The notes: a model not told the origin generated them from the letters alone. A stretch of DNA of 64,000 nt from Phlebotomus papatasi (GCF_024763615.1 NW_026604516.1:156465-220464); one strand, 5' to 3'; positions 22,226 through 37,800 are shown, numbered from the stretch's first letter. Made by a program: numbers and translations.

Positions 22226-25200
22226 TACCTCCAAGAAATCCCAGTTCTTCTGGGATTTTCCTGCATATTATGTGAAAGACGCCCCAGATACCTTCGGTGG
22301 TCACAGGATTCCTCATCCCTGCTCCAGCAAATCCCAGATCTGGGATTTTCTTGTATACTATGCCCAAAACAATTCAGATATCTTTTGTGGTCAGAGGATT
22401 CTTGGAGCATCCTCCAGGAAATCTCAGATCTTCTGAGATTTTCTTGTATACTATGCCCAAAACTATTCAGATACCTTTTGTGGTCAGAGGATTCCTGGAG
22501 CTTCCTCCAGTAAATCCCAGATTTTCTGAGATTTTCTTGTATACTTTGCCCAAAACAATTCAGATACCTTTTGTGGTCAGAGGATTCCAGGAGCTTCCTC
22601 CAGGAAATCACAGATCTTCTGGGATTTTCTTGCATATCAGGTCCAAAACACCACAGATACCTTTCGTAGTCAGAGGATTCTTGGAGCATCCTCCAGAAAA
22701 TCCCAGATCTTCTGGGATTTTCTTGCATGCTGTGCCCAAAAAAATTCAGATACCTTTTGTGAACAGAGGATTCCTGGAGCTTCCTTCAGGAAATCCTAGA
22801 CCTTCTGGGATTTTCTTGTATACTATGCCCAAAACAATTCCGATAACTTTTGTGGTAAGAGGACTCCTGGAGCTTCCTCCAGGAAATCCCAAATCTTCTG
22901 GGATTTTCTTGCATATCAGGTCCAAAACACCTCAGATATCTTTCGTAGTCAGAGGATTCTTGGAGCATCCTCCAGAAAATCCCAGATCTTCTGGGATTTT
23001 CTCGCATGCTGTGCCCAAAAAAATTCAGATACCTTTTGTGATCAGAGGATTCCTGGAGCTTCCTTCAGGAAATCCTAGATCTTCTGGGATTTTCTTGAAT
23101 ACTATGCCCAAAACAATTCAGATAACTTTTGTGGTCAGAGGATTCCAGGAGCTTCCTCCAGGAAATCCCAAATCTTCTGGAATTTTCTTGCATATCAGGT
23201 CCAAAACACTTCAGATACTTTTCGTGGTCAGAGGATTCTTGGAGCATCCTCCAGGAAATTCCAGATCTTCTAGGATTTTCTTGCATGCTGTGCCCAAAAA
23301 AATTCAGATACCTTTTGCGGTCAGAGGATTCCTGGAGCTTCCTCCAGAAATCCCAGATCTTCTGGGATTTTCTTGCATATCAGGTCCAAAACACTTCAGA
23401 TATCTTTTGTGGTCAGAGGATTCTTAGAGCATCCTCCAGAAATCCCAGATCTTCTGGGATTTTCTTGCATGCTTTGCCTAAAAAAAATTCAGATACCTTT
23501 TGTGGTTAGGGGATTCCTGGAGCTTCCTCCAGAAAATCCCAGATCTTCTGGGATTTTCTTGTATACTATGCCCAAAACTATTCAGATAACTTTTGTGGTC
23601 AGAGGATTCCTTGAGCTTCCTCAAGGAAATCTCAAATCTTCTGGGATTTTCTTGCATATTATGCCCAAGACTCTTCAGATACCTTCTGTGGTCAGAGGAT
23701 TCCTGGAGCTTCCTCCAGGAAATCCTAGATTTTTTGGGATTTTCTTACATATTATGCCAAAAACTCTTCAGATACATTCTGTGATCAGAGGATTCCTGGA
23801 GCTTCCTTCAGGAAATCCCAGATCCTCTGGGATTTTCTCGTATACTATGCACAAAACAATTCAGATAAATTTTGTGGTCAGAGGATTCCAGGAGCTTCCT
23901 CCAGGAAATCCCAAATCTTCTGGGATTTTCTTGCATATCAGGTCCAAAACACTTCAGATACTTTTCGTGGTCAGAGGATTCTTGGAGCATCCTCCAGGAA
24001 ATCCCAGATCTTCTAGGATTTTCTTGCATGCTGTGCCCAAAAAAATTCAGATACCTTTTGTGGTCAGAGGATTCCTGGAGCTTCCTCCAGAAATCCCAGA
24101 TCTTCTGGGATTTTCTTGCATATCAGGTCCAAAACACTTCAGATATCTTTTGTGGTCAGAGGATTCTTAGAGCATCCTCCAGAAATCCCAAATCTTCTGG
24201 GATTTTCTTGCATGCTGTGCCCAAAAAAATTCAGATACCTTTTGTGGTCAGAGGATTCCTTGAGCTTCCTCAAGGAAATCTCAAATCTTCTGGGATATTC
24301 TTGTATACTATGCCCAAAACAATTCAGATACCTTTTATGGTCAGAGGATTCCTGGAGCTTCCTCCAGGAAATCCCAGTCTTCTGGGATTTTCTAGTATAC
24401 TATGCCTAAAACAATTCAGATACCTTTTGTGGTCAGAGGATTCCTGGAGCTTCCTCCAGGAAATCACAGATCTTCTGGGATTTTCTTGCATGCTGTGCCC
24501 AAAAAAATTCAGATACCTTTTGTGGTCAGAGGATTCCTGGAGCTTCCTCCAGAAATCACAGATTTTCTGGGATTTTCTTGTATACTATGCCCAAAACAAT
24601 TCAGATACCTTTTGTGGTCAGAGGATTCTTGGAGCTTCCTCCATAAATCCCAGATATTCTGGGATTTTCTTGCATATCAGGTCCAAAAGACTTCAGATAT
24701 CTTTTGTGGTCAGAGGATTCTTAGAGCATCCTCCAGAAATCTCAGATCTTCTGGGATTTTCTTGCATGCTGTGCCCAAAAAAATTCAGATACCTTTTGTG
24801 GTTAGAGGATTCCTGGAGCTTCCTCCAGAAAATTCCAGATCTTCTGGAATTTTCTTGTATACTATGCCCAAAACTCTTCATATACCTTTTGTGGTCAGAG
24901 GATTCCTGGAGCTTCCTCCAGGAAATCACAGATCTTCTGGGATTTTCTTGCATGCTGTGCCCAAAAAAATTCAGATACCTTTTGTGGTCAGAGGATTCCT
25001 GGAGCTTCCTCCAGGAAATCCTAGATCTTTTGGGACTTTCTTACATATTATGCCCAAAACTCTTCAGATACATTCTGTGCTCAGAGGATTCCTGGAGCTT
25101 CCTCCAGAAATCCCAGATCTTTTGGGATTTTCTTGCATATTATGCCCAAGACTCTTCAGATACCTTCTGTGGTCAGAGGATTCCTGGAGATTCCTCCAGA

Positions 25201-28200
25201 AATCCCAGATTTTGTGGGATTTTCCTCCAAATTATGCGCAAGACTCTTCAGATACCTTTTGTGGTCAGAGGATTCCTGGAGCTTCCTCCAGCAAATCCTA
25301 GATCTTTTGAGATTTTCTTACATATTATGCCCAAAACTCTTCAGATACATTCTGTGGTCAGAGGATTCCTGTAGCTTCCTCCAGCAAATCCCAGATTTTC
25401 TGGGATTTTCTTGTATACTATGCCCAAAACTCTTCAGATAACTTTTGTGGTCAGAGGATTCCTGGAGCTTCGTCCAGGAAATCCCAGATCTTCTGGGATT
25501 TTCTTGTATACTATGCCCAAAACAATTCAGATACCTTTTGTGGTCAGAGGATTCCTGGAGCTTCCTCCAGAGATCCCAGATCTTCTGGGATTTTCTTGCA
25601 TATCAGGTCCAAAACACTTCAGATACCTTTCATAGTCAGAGGATTCTTAGAGCATCCTCCAGAAATCCCAGATCTTCTGGGATTTTCTTGCATGCTGTGC
25701 CCAAAAAAATTCAGATACCTTTTGTGGTTAGAGGATTCCTGGAGCTTCCTCCAGAAATCCCAGATATTCTGGGATTTTCTTGCATATCAGGTCCAAAAGA
25801 CTTCAGATATCTTTTGTAGTCAGAGGATTCTTAGAGCATCCTCCAGAAATCCCAGATCTTCTGGGATTTTCTTGCATATCAGGTCCAAAACACTTCAGAT
25901 ACTTTTCGTGGTCAGAGGATTCTTGGAGCATCCTCCAGAAAATCCCAGATCTCCTTTAATTTTCTTGTATACTATGCCCAAAACTCTTCAGATACCTTTT
26001 GTGGTCAGAGGATTCCTGGAGCTTCCTCCAGGAAATCACAGATCTTCTGGGATTTTCTTGCATGCTGTGCCCGAAAAAATTCAGATACCTTCTGTGGTCA
26101 GAGGATTCCTGGAGCTTCCTCCAGGAAATCCTAGATCTTTTGGGATTTTCTTACATATTATGCCCAAAACTCTTCAGATACATTCTGTGCTCAGAGGATT
26201 CCTGGAGCTTCCTCCAGAAATCCCAGATCTTTTGGGATTTTCTTGCATATTATGCCCAAGACTCTTCAGATAACTTCTGTGGTCAGAGGATTCCTGGAGA
26301 TTCCTCCAGAAATCCCAGATTTTGTGGAATTTTCTTGCATATTATGCCCAAGACTCTTCAGATACCTTCTGTGGTCAGAGGATTCCTGTAGCTTCCTCCA
26401 GCAAATCCTAGATCTTTTGAGATTTTCTTACATATTATGCCCAAAACTCTTCAGATACATTCTGTGGTCAGAGGATTCCTGTAGCTTCCTCCAGAAAATC
26501 CCAGATTTTCTGGGATTTTCTTGTATACTATGCCCAAAACTCTTCAGATAACTTTTGTGGTCAGAGGATTCCAGGAGCTTCCTCCAGGAAATCCTAGATC
26601 TTCTGGGATTTTCTTGTATACTATGCCCAAAACAATTCAGATACCTTTTGTGGTCAGAGGATTCCTGGAGCTTCCTCCAGAGATCCCAGATCTTCTGGGA
26701 TTTTCTTGCATATCAGGTCCAAAACACTTCAGATACCTTTCATAGTCAGAGGATTCTTAGAGCATCCTCCAGAAATCCCAGATCTTCTGGGATTTTCTTG
26801 CATGCTGTGCCCAAAAAAATTCAGATACCTTTTGTGGTTAGAGGATTCCTGGAGCTTCCTCCAGAAATCCCAGATCTTCTGGGATTTTCTTGCATATCAG
26901 GTCCAAAAGACTTCAGATATCTTTTGTGGTCAGAGGATTCTTAGAGCATCCTCCAGAAATCCCAGATCTTCTGGGATTTTCTCGCATATCAGGTCCAAAA
27001 CACTTCAGATACTATTCGTGGTCAGAGGATTCTTGGAGCATCCTCCAGAAAATCTTAGATCTTCTGGGATTTTCTTGTATACTATGCCCAAAACTCTTCA
27101 GATACCTTTTGTGGTCAGAGGATTCTTGGAGCATCCTCCAGAAAATCCCAGATCTTCTGGGATTTTCTTGTATACTATGCCCAAAACTCTTCAGATACCT
27201 TTTGTGGTCAGAGGATTCCTTGAGCTTCCTCAAGGAAATCTCAAATCTTCTGGGATTTTCTTGCATATTATGCCCAAGACTCTTCAGATACCTTCTGTGG
27301 TCAGAGGATTCCTGGAGCTTCCTCCAGGAAATCCCAGATCTTTTGGGATTTTCTTACATATTATGCCCAAAACTCTTCAGATACATTCTGTGGTCAGAGG
27401 ATTCCTGGAGCTTCCTCCAGAAATCCCAGATCTTTTGGGATTTTCTTGTATATTATGCCCAAGACTCTTCAGATACCTTCTGTGGTCAGAGGATTCCTGG
27501 AGCTTCCTCCAGAAATCCCAGATTTTCTGGGATTTTCTTCCAAATTATGCCCGAGACTCTTCAGATACTTTCTATGGTCAGAGGATTCTTAGAGCATCCT
27601 CCAGAAATCCCAGATCTTCTGGGATTTTCTTGCATGCTGTGCCCAAAGAAATTCAGATACCTTTTGTGGTTAGAGGATTGCTGGAGCTTCCTCCAGAAAA
27701 TCCCAGATCTTCTGGGATTTTCTTGTATACTTTGCCCAAAACTCTTCAGATACCTTTTGTGGTCAGAGGATTCCTGTAGCTTCCTCCAGCAAATCCTAGA
27801 TCTTTTGAGATTTTCTTACATATTTTGCCCAAAACTCTTCAGATAACTTCTGTGGTCAGAGGATTTCTGGAGCTTCCACCAGGAAATCCTAGATCTTCTG
27901 GGATTTTCTTGTATACTATGCCCAAAACAATTCAGATACCTTTTGTGGTCAGAGGATTCCTGGAGCTTCCTCCAGGAAATCCTAGATCTTCTGGGATTTT
28001 CTTGTATACTATGCCCAAAACAATTCAGATACCTTTTGTGGTCAGAGGACTCCTGGAGCTTCCTCCAGGAAATCCCAAATCTTTTGGGATTTTCTTGCAT
28101 ATCAGGTCCAAAACACTTCAGACACCTTTCGTAGTCAGAGGATTCTTGGATCATCCTCCAGAAAATCCCAGATCTTCTGGGATTTTCTTGCATGCTGTGC

Positions 28201-29571
28201 CCAAAAAAATTCAGATACCTTTTGTGATCAGAGGATTCCTGGAGCTTCCTTCAGGAAATCCTAGATCTTCTAGGATTTTCTTGTATACTATGCACAAAAC
28301 AATTCAGATAACTTTTGTGGTCAGAGGATTCCAGGAGCTTCCTCCAGGAAATCCCAAATCTTCTGGGATTTTCTTGCATATCAAGTCCAAAACACTTCAG
28401 ATACCTTTCGTGGTCAGAGGATTCTTGGAGCATCCTCCAGGAAATCCCAGATCTTCTGGGATTTTCTTGCATGCTGTGCCCAAAAAAATTCATATACCTT
28501 TTGTGGTCAGAGGATTCCTGGAGCTTCCTCCAGGAAATCACAGATTTTCTGGGATTTTCTTGTATACTATGCCCAAAACAATTCAGATACCTTTTGTGGT
28601 CAGAAGATTCCAGGATCTTCCTCCAGGAAATCCCAGATCTTCTGGGATTTTCTTGTATACTATGCCCAAAACAATTCAGATACCTTTTGTGGTCAGAGGA
28701 TTCCTGGAGCTTCCTCCAGAGATCCCAGATCTTCTGGGATTTTCTTGCATATCAGGTCCAAAACACTTGAGATACCTTTCATAGTCAGAGGATTCTTAGA
28801 GCATCCTCCAGAAATCCCAGATCTTCTGGGATTTTCTTGCATGCTGTGCCCAAAAAAATTCAGATACCTTTTGTGGTTAGAGGATTCCTGGAGCTTCCTC
28901 CAGAAAATCCCAGATCTTCTGGGATTTTCTTGTATACTATGCCCAAAACTCTTCAGATACCTTTTGTGGTCAGAGGATTCCTTGAGCTTCTTCAAGGAAA
29001 TCTCAAATCTTCTGGGATTTTCTTGCATATTATGCCCAAGACTCTTCAGATATCTTCTGTGGTCAGAGGATTCCTGCAGCTTCCTCCAGGAAATCCTAGA
29101 TCTTTTGGGATTTTCTTACATATTATGCCCAAAACTCCTCAGATACCTTCTGTGGTCAGAGGATTCCTGGAGCTTCCTCCAGAAATCCCAGATATTCTGG
29201 GATTTTCTTGCAAATTATGCCCAAGACACTTCAGATACCTTCTATGGTCAGAGGATTCCTGGAGCTTCCTCCAGGAAATCCCAGATCCTTCGGGATTTTC
29301 TTGCATATTATGCCCAAGACTCCTCAGATACCTTCTGTGGTCAGAGGATTCCTGGAGCTTCCTCCAGGAAATCCCAGATCTTTTAGTATTTTCTTGCATA
29401 TTATGCCCGAGACTCTTCAGATACCTTCTGTGGTCAGAGGATAACTAGAGCTTCCTCCAGAAATCCTAGTCTTCTGGGATTTTCTTGCAGATTATGCCCG
29501 AGACTCTTCAGATACCTTCTGTGGTCAGAGGATTCCTGGAGCTTCCTACAGCAAATCCCAGATCTTCTTTC
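22226..29571 (-). repeat. Satellite B, left arm of foldback 2
   Basis: About 79 units averaging 93 bp, with variants distinguished by TATACTATGCC, CATATCAGGTCC and CATGCTGTGCC segments, so at least three subfamilies are interleaved. Long stop-free frames reflect the 31-codon period. Local segmental duplications have offsets of 743 bp (about 23065-23286 repeated at 23808-24029) and 1110 bp (about 25133-25820 repeated at 26243-26940). Confidence 0.92.
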
Positions 29572-31383
29572 CCAGATGCATTTATTTTATGCATTTCTCT
29601 TCCAATTTTCCTCATTTCCACGTGAAATTTTGCACATCTCAAGCCTGAAGGAGGCTCTAAATAGATGTAAAGTTTAAGGTCCCTATCTCTCATAGTTTCC
29701 GAGATAATCGACTTGAAATATTTTCTGACACTTGTATGCATTTCTCTTCCAATTTTCCTCATTTCCAAGTGAAATTTTGCACATCTCAAGCTTGAAGGAG
29801 GCTCTAAACAGATGTAAAGTTTGAGGTCCCTATCTCTCATAGCTTCCGAGATAATCGACTTTAAAATTTTCTGACACTTGAATGCATTTCTCGGTCAATT
29901 TTCCTCAATTCCAAGTGAAATTTTACACATCTCAAGCTTGAAGGAGGCTCTAAACAGATGTAAAGTTTGAGGTCCCTATCTCTCACAGTTTTCGAGATAA
30001 TCGACTTGAAAGATTTTCTGACACTTGTATGCATTTCTCTTCCAATTTTCCTCATTTCCAAGTGATATTTTGCACATCTCAAGCTTGAAGGAAGCTCTAA
30101 ATACATGTAAAGTTTAAGGTCCTTATCTCTCATAGTTTCCGAGATAATCGACTTTAAAGATTTTCTGACACTTGTATGCATTTCTCGTCCAATTTTCCTC
30201 ATTTCCACGTGAAATTTTGCACATCTCAAGCTTGAAGGAGGCTCTAAATAGATGTAAAGTTTAAGGTCCCTATCTCTCATAGTTTCCGAGATAATCGACT
30301 TGAAAGATTTTCTGACACTTGTATGCATTTCTCCTCCAATTTTCCTCATTTCCAAGTGAAATTTTGCACATCTCAAGCTTGAAGGAGGCTCTAAATAGAT
30401 GTAAAGTTTAAGGTCCTTATCTCTCATAGTTTCCGAGATAATCGACTTTAAAGATTTTCTGACACTTGTATGCATTTTTCGCCCAATTTTCCTCATTTCC
30501 AAGTGAAATTTTGCACATCTCAAGCTTGAAGGAGGCTCTCTGTACAGATGCAAAGTTTGAGGGCCCTATCTCTCATAGTTTCCGAGATAATCGACTTTAA
30601 AGATTTTGAAACACTTTTATGCATTTCTCTTCCAATTTTCCTCATTTCCAAGTGAAATTTTGCACATTTCAAGCCTGAAGGAGGATCTAAACAGATGCAA
30701 ACTTTGAGGCCCCTATCTCTCATAGTTTCCAAGATAATCGACTTTAAAGATTTTGAAACATTTTTGTGCATTTCTCGTCCAATTTTCCTCATTTCCAAGT
30801 GAAATTTTGTACATCTCAAGCCTGAAGGAGGCTCTAAACAGATGCAAACTTTGAGGTCCCTATCTCTCATAGTTTCCGAGATAATCGACTTTAAAGATTT
30901 TCAAACACTTTTGTGCACTTATTGTCCAATTTTCTTCATTTCCATGTGAAATTTTGTACATCTCAAGCCTGAAGGAGGCTCTAAACAGATGCAAACTTTG
31001 AGGTCCCTGTCTCTCATAGTTTCCGAGGTAATCCACTTTAAAGATTTTCTGACACTTTTATGCATTTCTCGTCCAATTTTCCTCATTTCCAAGTGAAATT
31101 TTGTACATCACAAGCCTGAAGGAGGCTCTAAACAGATGGAAACTTTAAGGTCCCTATCTCTCATAGTTTCCGAGATAATCGACTTTAAAGATTTTCAAAC
31201 ACTTTTATGCACTTATTGTCCAATTTTCCTCATTTCCAAGTGAAATTTTGTACATTTCAAGCCTTAAGGAGGCTTTAAACAGATGCAAAGTTTGAGGACC
31301 CTATCTCTCATAGTTTCCGAGATATCCGACTTTAAAGATTTTCAAACACTTTCACGCATTTCTCGTCAATTTTTATCGTTAAT
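29572..31383 (+). repeat. Satellite C, left part of foldback 2 core
   Basis: About 12 units of 147 bp (TGCATTTCTC at 29590 and 29737). More diverged between units than 8664-10340, so this array is older or less homogenised. Confidence 0.92.
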
Positions 31384-31391
31384 AAAAATAT

Positions 31392-31650
31392 TGATAAGAA
31401 TAATGAGTGTTTGATTATCTTGGAAACTAGGAGCGATAGGGACCTTAAACTTTACATCTGTTTAGTGCCTCCTTCAGGCTTGAGATGTGCAAAATTTCAC
31501 TTGGAAGGGAAGAAAACTTTGGCGAGAAATGCATAAAATTGTATGAAAATCTTTAAAGTCGATTACCTAACTATGAGAGAAACTATGAGTGATAGAGACC
31601 TAAAACTTCACATCCATTTGAAACCTTCTTTAGGCTTGAACTGTACTAAG
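31392..31650 (-). repeat. Satellite C, right part of foldback 2 core (inverted)
   Basis: Fewer than two units, in reverse complement. They start after a short AT-rich break (ATTGATAAGAATAATGAG) that marks the inversion point. End at the conserved junction containing ACTAAGATCTGTAATTTTC. Confidence 0.85.
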
Positions 31651-34600
31651 ATCTGTAATTTTCTGGAGGAAGCTCTAGGAATCCTCTGACCACAGAACGT
31701 ATCTGAAGTGTTTTGGACATAATATGCAAGAAAATTTCAGAAGATCTGGGATTTTCTGGATGAAGCTCCAGAAATCCTCTGACCACAGAACGTATCCGAA
31801 GTGTTTTCTACATAATATGCATGAAAATCCCAGAAGATCTGGGATTTCTGGAGAAAGCTCCAGGAATCCTCTGACCACAAAAGTTAACTGAAGTGTTTTG
31901 GGTATAGTATACAAGAAAATCCCAGAAGATCTGGGATTTTCTGGAGAAAGCTCCTGGAATCCTCTGACAACAAAAAGGTATCTGAAGTGTTTTGGGCATA
32001 TTATACAAGAAAATCCCAGAAGATCTGGGATTTCCTGGAGGAAGCTCCAGGAATCCTCTGACCACAGAACGCGTCTGAAGTGTTTCGGACGTAACCCTAG
32101 AAGATCTGGGATTTCTTCGAGGAAGCTCCAGGAATCCTCTGACCACAAAAGGTATCTGAAGTGTTTTGGGCATAGTATACAAGAAATTTCCAGAAGATCT
32201 GGGATTTTCTTGAGGAAGCTCCAGGAATCCTCTAACAATAAAAGGTATATAAAGAGTCTTGGGCATAGTATACAAGAAAATCCCAGAAGATCTGGGAGTG
32301 CCTGGAGGAAGCTCCAGGAATCCTCTGACCACAAAAGGTATCTGAATTGTTTTGGGTATAGTATACAAGAAAATCCCAGAAGATCTGAGATTTCCTGGAG
32401 GAAGCTCCAGGAATCCTCTGACCACAGAACGCATCTGAAGTGTTTCGGACATAATCCTAGAAGATCTGGGATTTCATCGAGGAAGCTTCAGGAATCCTCT
32501 GACCACAAAAGGTATCTGAAGAGTTTTGGTCATAGTATACAAGAAAATCCCAGAAGATCTGGGATTTTCTGGAGGAAGCTCCAGGAATCCTCTAACAATA
32601 AAAGGTATCTGAAGAGTCTTGGGCATAGTATACAAGAAAATCCCAGAACATCTGGGATTTTCTGGAGCAAGCTCCAGGAATCCTCTGACCACAAAAGGTA
32701 TCTGAATTGTTTTGGGTACAGTATACAAGAAAATCCCAGAAGATCTGAGATTTCCTGGAGGAAGCTCCAGGAATCCTCTGACCACAAAAGGTATCTGAAG
32801 AGTTTTGGGTATAGTATACAAGAAAATCCCAGAAGATCTGGGTTTTCCTGGAGGAAGCTCCAGGAATCCTCTGACCACAAAAGGTATCTGAAGAGCTTTT
32901 GGTATAGTATACAAGAAAATCCCAGAAAATCTGTGATTTCCTGGAGGACGCTCCAGGAATCCTCTGACCGCAAAAGGTATCTAAAGAGTTTTGGGTATAG
33001 TATACAAGAAAATCCCAAAAGATCTGAGATTTCCTGGAGGAAGCTCCAGGAATCCTCTGACCACAGAACGTGTCTGAAGTGTTTCGGACGTAATCCCAGA
33101 AGATCTGGGATTTCCTGGAGGAAGCTCCAGGAATCCTCTGACCACAAAAGGTATCTGAAGAGTTTTGGGCATAGTATACAAGAAAATCCCAGAAGAACTG
33201 GGATTTCCTGGAGGAAGCTCCAGGAATCCTCTGACCACAATAGTTATCTGAATTGTTTTGGGCATAGTATACAAGAAAATCCCAGAAGATCTGAGATTTC
33301 CTGGAGGACGCTCCAGGAATCCTCTGACCACAAAAGGTATCTGAAGAGTTTTTGGTATAGTATACAAGAAAATCCCAGAAGATCTGGAATTTCCTGGAGG
33401 ATGCTCCAGGAGTCCTCTGACCACAAAATGTATCTGAAGAGTTTTGGGCATAGTATACAAGAAAATCCCAGAAAATCTGTGATTTCCTGGAGGAAGCTCC
33501 AGGAATCCTCTGACCACAAAAGGTATCTGAATTGTTTTGGGAACAGTATACAAGAAAATCCCAGAAGATCTGAGATTTCCTTTAGGACGCACCAGGAATC
33601 CTCTGACCACAAAAGGTATCTAAAGAGTTTTGGGTATAGTATACAAGAAAATCCCAAAAGATCTGAGATTTCCTGGAGGAAGCTCCAGGAATCCTCTGAC
33701 ACACAACGTGTTTGAAATGTTTCGGACGTAATCCCAGAAGATCTGGGATTTCCTGGAGGAAGCTCCAGGAATCCTCTGACCACAAAAGTTATCTGAAGAA
33801 TTTTGGGCATAGTATACAAGAAAATCCCAGAAAATGTGGGATTTCCTGGAGGAAGCTCCAGGAATCCTCTGACCACAATAGTTATCTGAATTGTTTTGGG
33901 TACAGTATACAAGAAAATCCCAGAAGATCTGGGTTTTCCTGGAGGATGCTCCAGGAGTCCTCTGACCACAAAATGTATCTGAAGGGTTCTGGGCATAGTA
34001 TACGAGAAAATCCCAGAAAATCTGTGATTTCCTGGAGGAAGCTCCAGGAATCCTCTGACCACAAAAGGTATCTGAATTGTTTTGGGCACAGTATACAAGA
34101 AAATCCCAGAAGATCTGAGATTTCCTGGAGGACGCTCCAGGAATCCTCTGACCACAAAAGGTATCTGAAGAGTTTTTGGTATAGTATACAAGAAAATCCC
34201 AGAAGATCTGGGTTTTCCTGGAGGAAGCTCCAGGAGTCCTCTGACCACAAAATGTATCTGAAGAGTTTTGGGCATAGTATACAAGAAAATCCCAGAAAAT
34301 CTGGGATTTCCTGGAGGAAGCTCCAGGAATCCTCTGACCACAATAGTTATCTGAATTGTTTTGGGCATAGTATACAAGAAAATCCCAGAAGATCTGAGAT
34401 TTCCTGGAGGACACTCCAGGAATCCTCTGACCACAAAAGGTATCTGAAGAGTTTTTGGTATAGTATACAAGAAAATCCCAGAAGATCTGGGTTTTCCTGG
34501 AGGAAGCTCCAGGAGTCCTCTGACCACAAAATGTATCTGAAGAGTTTTGGGCATAGTATACAAGAAAATCCCAGAAAATCTGTGATTTCCTGGAGGACGC

Positions 34601-34869
34601 TCCAGGAATCCTCTGACCACAAAAGTTATCTGAAGAGTTTTGGGCATAGTATACAAGAAAATCCCAGAAGAACTGGGATTTCCTGGAGGAAGCTCCAGGA
34701 ATCCTCTGACCACAATAGTTAACTGAATTGTTTTGGGCATAGTATACAAGAAAATCCCAGAAGATCTGGGATTGCCTGGAGGAAGCTCCAGGAATCCTCT
34801 GACCACAAAAGGTATCTGAATTGTTTTGGGTACAGTATACAAGAAAATCCCAGAAGATCTGAGATTTCC

Positions 34870-37800
34870 TGGAGGAAGCTCCAGGAGTCCTCTGACCACA
34901 AAATGTATCTGAAGAGTTTTGGGCATAGTATACAAGAAAATGCCAGAAGAACTGGGATTTCCTGGAGGAAGCTCCAGGAATCCTCTGACCACAAAAGGTA
35001 TCTGAATTGTTTTGGGCACAGTATACAAGAAAATCCCAGAAGATCTGAGATTTCCTGGAGGACGCTCCAGGAATCCTCTGACCGCAAAAGGTATCTAAAG
35101 AGTTTTGGGTATAGTATACAAGAAAATCCCAAAAGATCTGAGATTTCCTGGAGGAAGCTCCAGGAATCCTCTGACCACAGAACGTGTCTGAAGTGTTTCG
35201 GACGTAATCCCAGAAGATCTGGGATTTCCTGGAGGAAGCTCCAGGAATCCTCTGACCACAAAAGGTATCTGAAGAGTTTTGGGCATAGTATACAAGAAAA
35301 TCCCAGAAGAACTGGGATTTCCTGGAGGAAGCTCCAGGAATCCTCTGACCACAATAGTTATCTGAATTGTTTTGGGCATAGTATACAAGAAAATCCCAGA
35401 AGATCTGAGATTTCCTGGAGGACGCTCCAGGAATCCTCTGACCACAAAAGGTATCTGAAGAGTTTTTGGTATAGTATACAAGAAAATCCCAGAAGATCTG
35501 GCATTTCCTGGAGGATGCTCCAGGAATCCTCTGACCACAAAAGGTATCTGAATTGTTTTGGGCACAGTATACAAGAAAATTCCAGAAGATCTGAGATTTC
35601 CTGGAGGAAGCTCCAGGAATCCTCTGACCACAGAACGTGTTTGAAATGTTTCGGACGTAATCCCAGAAAATCTGGGATTTCCTGGAGGAAGCTCCAGGAA
35701 TCCTCTGACCACAAAAGTTATCTGAAGAATTTTGGGCATAGTATACAAGAAAATCCCAGAAGAACTGGGATTTCCTGAAGGAAGCTCCAGGAATCCTCTG
35801 ACCACAATAGTTATCTGAATTGTTTTAGGCATAGTATACAAGAAAATCCCAGAAGATCTGGGATTGCCTGGAGGAAGCTCCAGGAATCCTCTGACCACAA
35901 AAGGTATCTGAATTGTTTTGGGTACAGTATACAAGAAAATCCCAGAAGATCTGAGATTTCCTGGAGGAAGCTCCAGGAATCCTCTGACCACAAAAGGTAT
36001 CTGAAGAGTTTTGGGTATAGTATACAAGAAAATCCCAGAAGATCTGGGTTTTCCTGGAGGAAGCTCCAGGAGTCCTCTGACCACAAAATGTATCTGAAGA
36101 GTTTTGGGCATAGTATACAAGAAAATGCCAGAAAATCTGTGATTTCCTGGAGGAAGCTCCAGGAATCCTCTGACCACAAAAGGTATCTGAATTGTTTTGG
36201 GCATAGTATACAAGAAAATCCCAGAAGATCTGAGATTTCTGGAGGACGCTCCAGGAATCCTCTGACCACAAAAGTTATCTAAAGAGTTTTGGGTATAGTA
36301 TACAAGAAAATCCCAGAAGATCTGAGATTTCCTGGAGGACGCTCCAGGAATCCTCTGACCACAAAAGGTATCTAAAGAGTTTTGGATATAGTATACAAGA
36401 AAATCCCAAAAGATCTGAGATTTCCTGGAGGAAGCTCCAGGAATCCTCTGACCACAGAACGTGTCTGAAGTGTTTCGGACGTAATCCCAGAAGATCTGGG
36501 ATTTCCTGGAGGAAGCTCCAGGAATCCTCTGACCACAAAATGTATCTGAAGAGTTTTGGGCATAGTATAAAAGAAAATCCCAGAAGAACTGGGATTTCCT
36601 GGAGGAAGCTCCAGGAATCCTCTGACCACAATAGTTATCTGAATTGTTTTGGGCATAGTATACAAGAAAATCCCAGAAGATCTGAGACTTCCTGGAGGAC
36701 GCTCCAGGAATCCTCTGACCACAAAAGGTATCTAAAGAGTTTTGGGTATAGTATACAAGAAAATCCCAAAAGATCTGAGATTTCTGGAGGAAGCTCCAGG
36801 AATCCTCTGACCACAAAAGGTATCTGAAGAGTTTTGGGCATAGTATACAAGAAAATCCCACATGACTGGGATTTCCTGGAGGAAGCTCCAGGAATCCTCT
36901 GACCACAAAAGTTATCTGAATTGTTTTGGGCATAGTATACAAGAAAATCCCAGAAGATCTGAGATTTCTGAAGGAATCTCGAGGAATCCTCTGACCACAA
37001 AAGGTATCTGAAGAGTCTTGGGTATAGTATACAAGAAAATTCAAGAAGATCTGAGATTTCCTGGAGGAAGCTACAGGAATCCTCTGACCACAAAAGGTAT
37101 CTGAAGAGTTTTGGGTATAGTATACAAGAAAATCCCAGAAGATCTGGGATTTCCTGGAGGAAGCTGCAGGAATCCTCTGACCACAAAAGGTATCTGAAGA
37201 GTTTTGGGCATAGTATACAAGGAAATCCCAGAAGATCTGGGATTGCCTGGAGGAAGCTCCAGGAATCCTCTGACCACAAAAGTTATCTAAATTGTTTTGG
37301 GCATAGTATACAAGAAAATCCCAGAAGATCTGAGATTTCCTGGAGAAAGCTCCAGGAATCCTCTGACCACAAAAGGTATCTGAAGAGTTTTTGGTATAGT
37401 ATACAAGAAAATCCCAGAAGATCTGAGATTTCCTGGAGGAAGCTCCAGGAATCCTCTGACCACAAAAGTTATCTGAAGAGATTTGGGTATAGTATACAAG
37501 AAAATCCCAGAAGAACTGGGATTTCCTGGAGGAAGCTCCAGGAATCCTCTGACCACAAAAGGTATCTGAAGAGTTTTGGGTATAGTATACAAGAAAATTC
37601 CAGAAGATCTGGGATTTCCTGGAGGAAGCTCCAGAATCCTCTGACCACAAAAGATATCTGAAGAGTTTTGGGCATAGTATACAAGAAAATCCCAGAAAAT
37701 GTGGGATTTCCTGGAGGAAGCTCCTGGAATCCTATGACCACAAAAGGTATCTGAAGAGTTTTTGGTATAGTATACAAGAAAATCCCAGAAGATCTGAGAT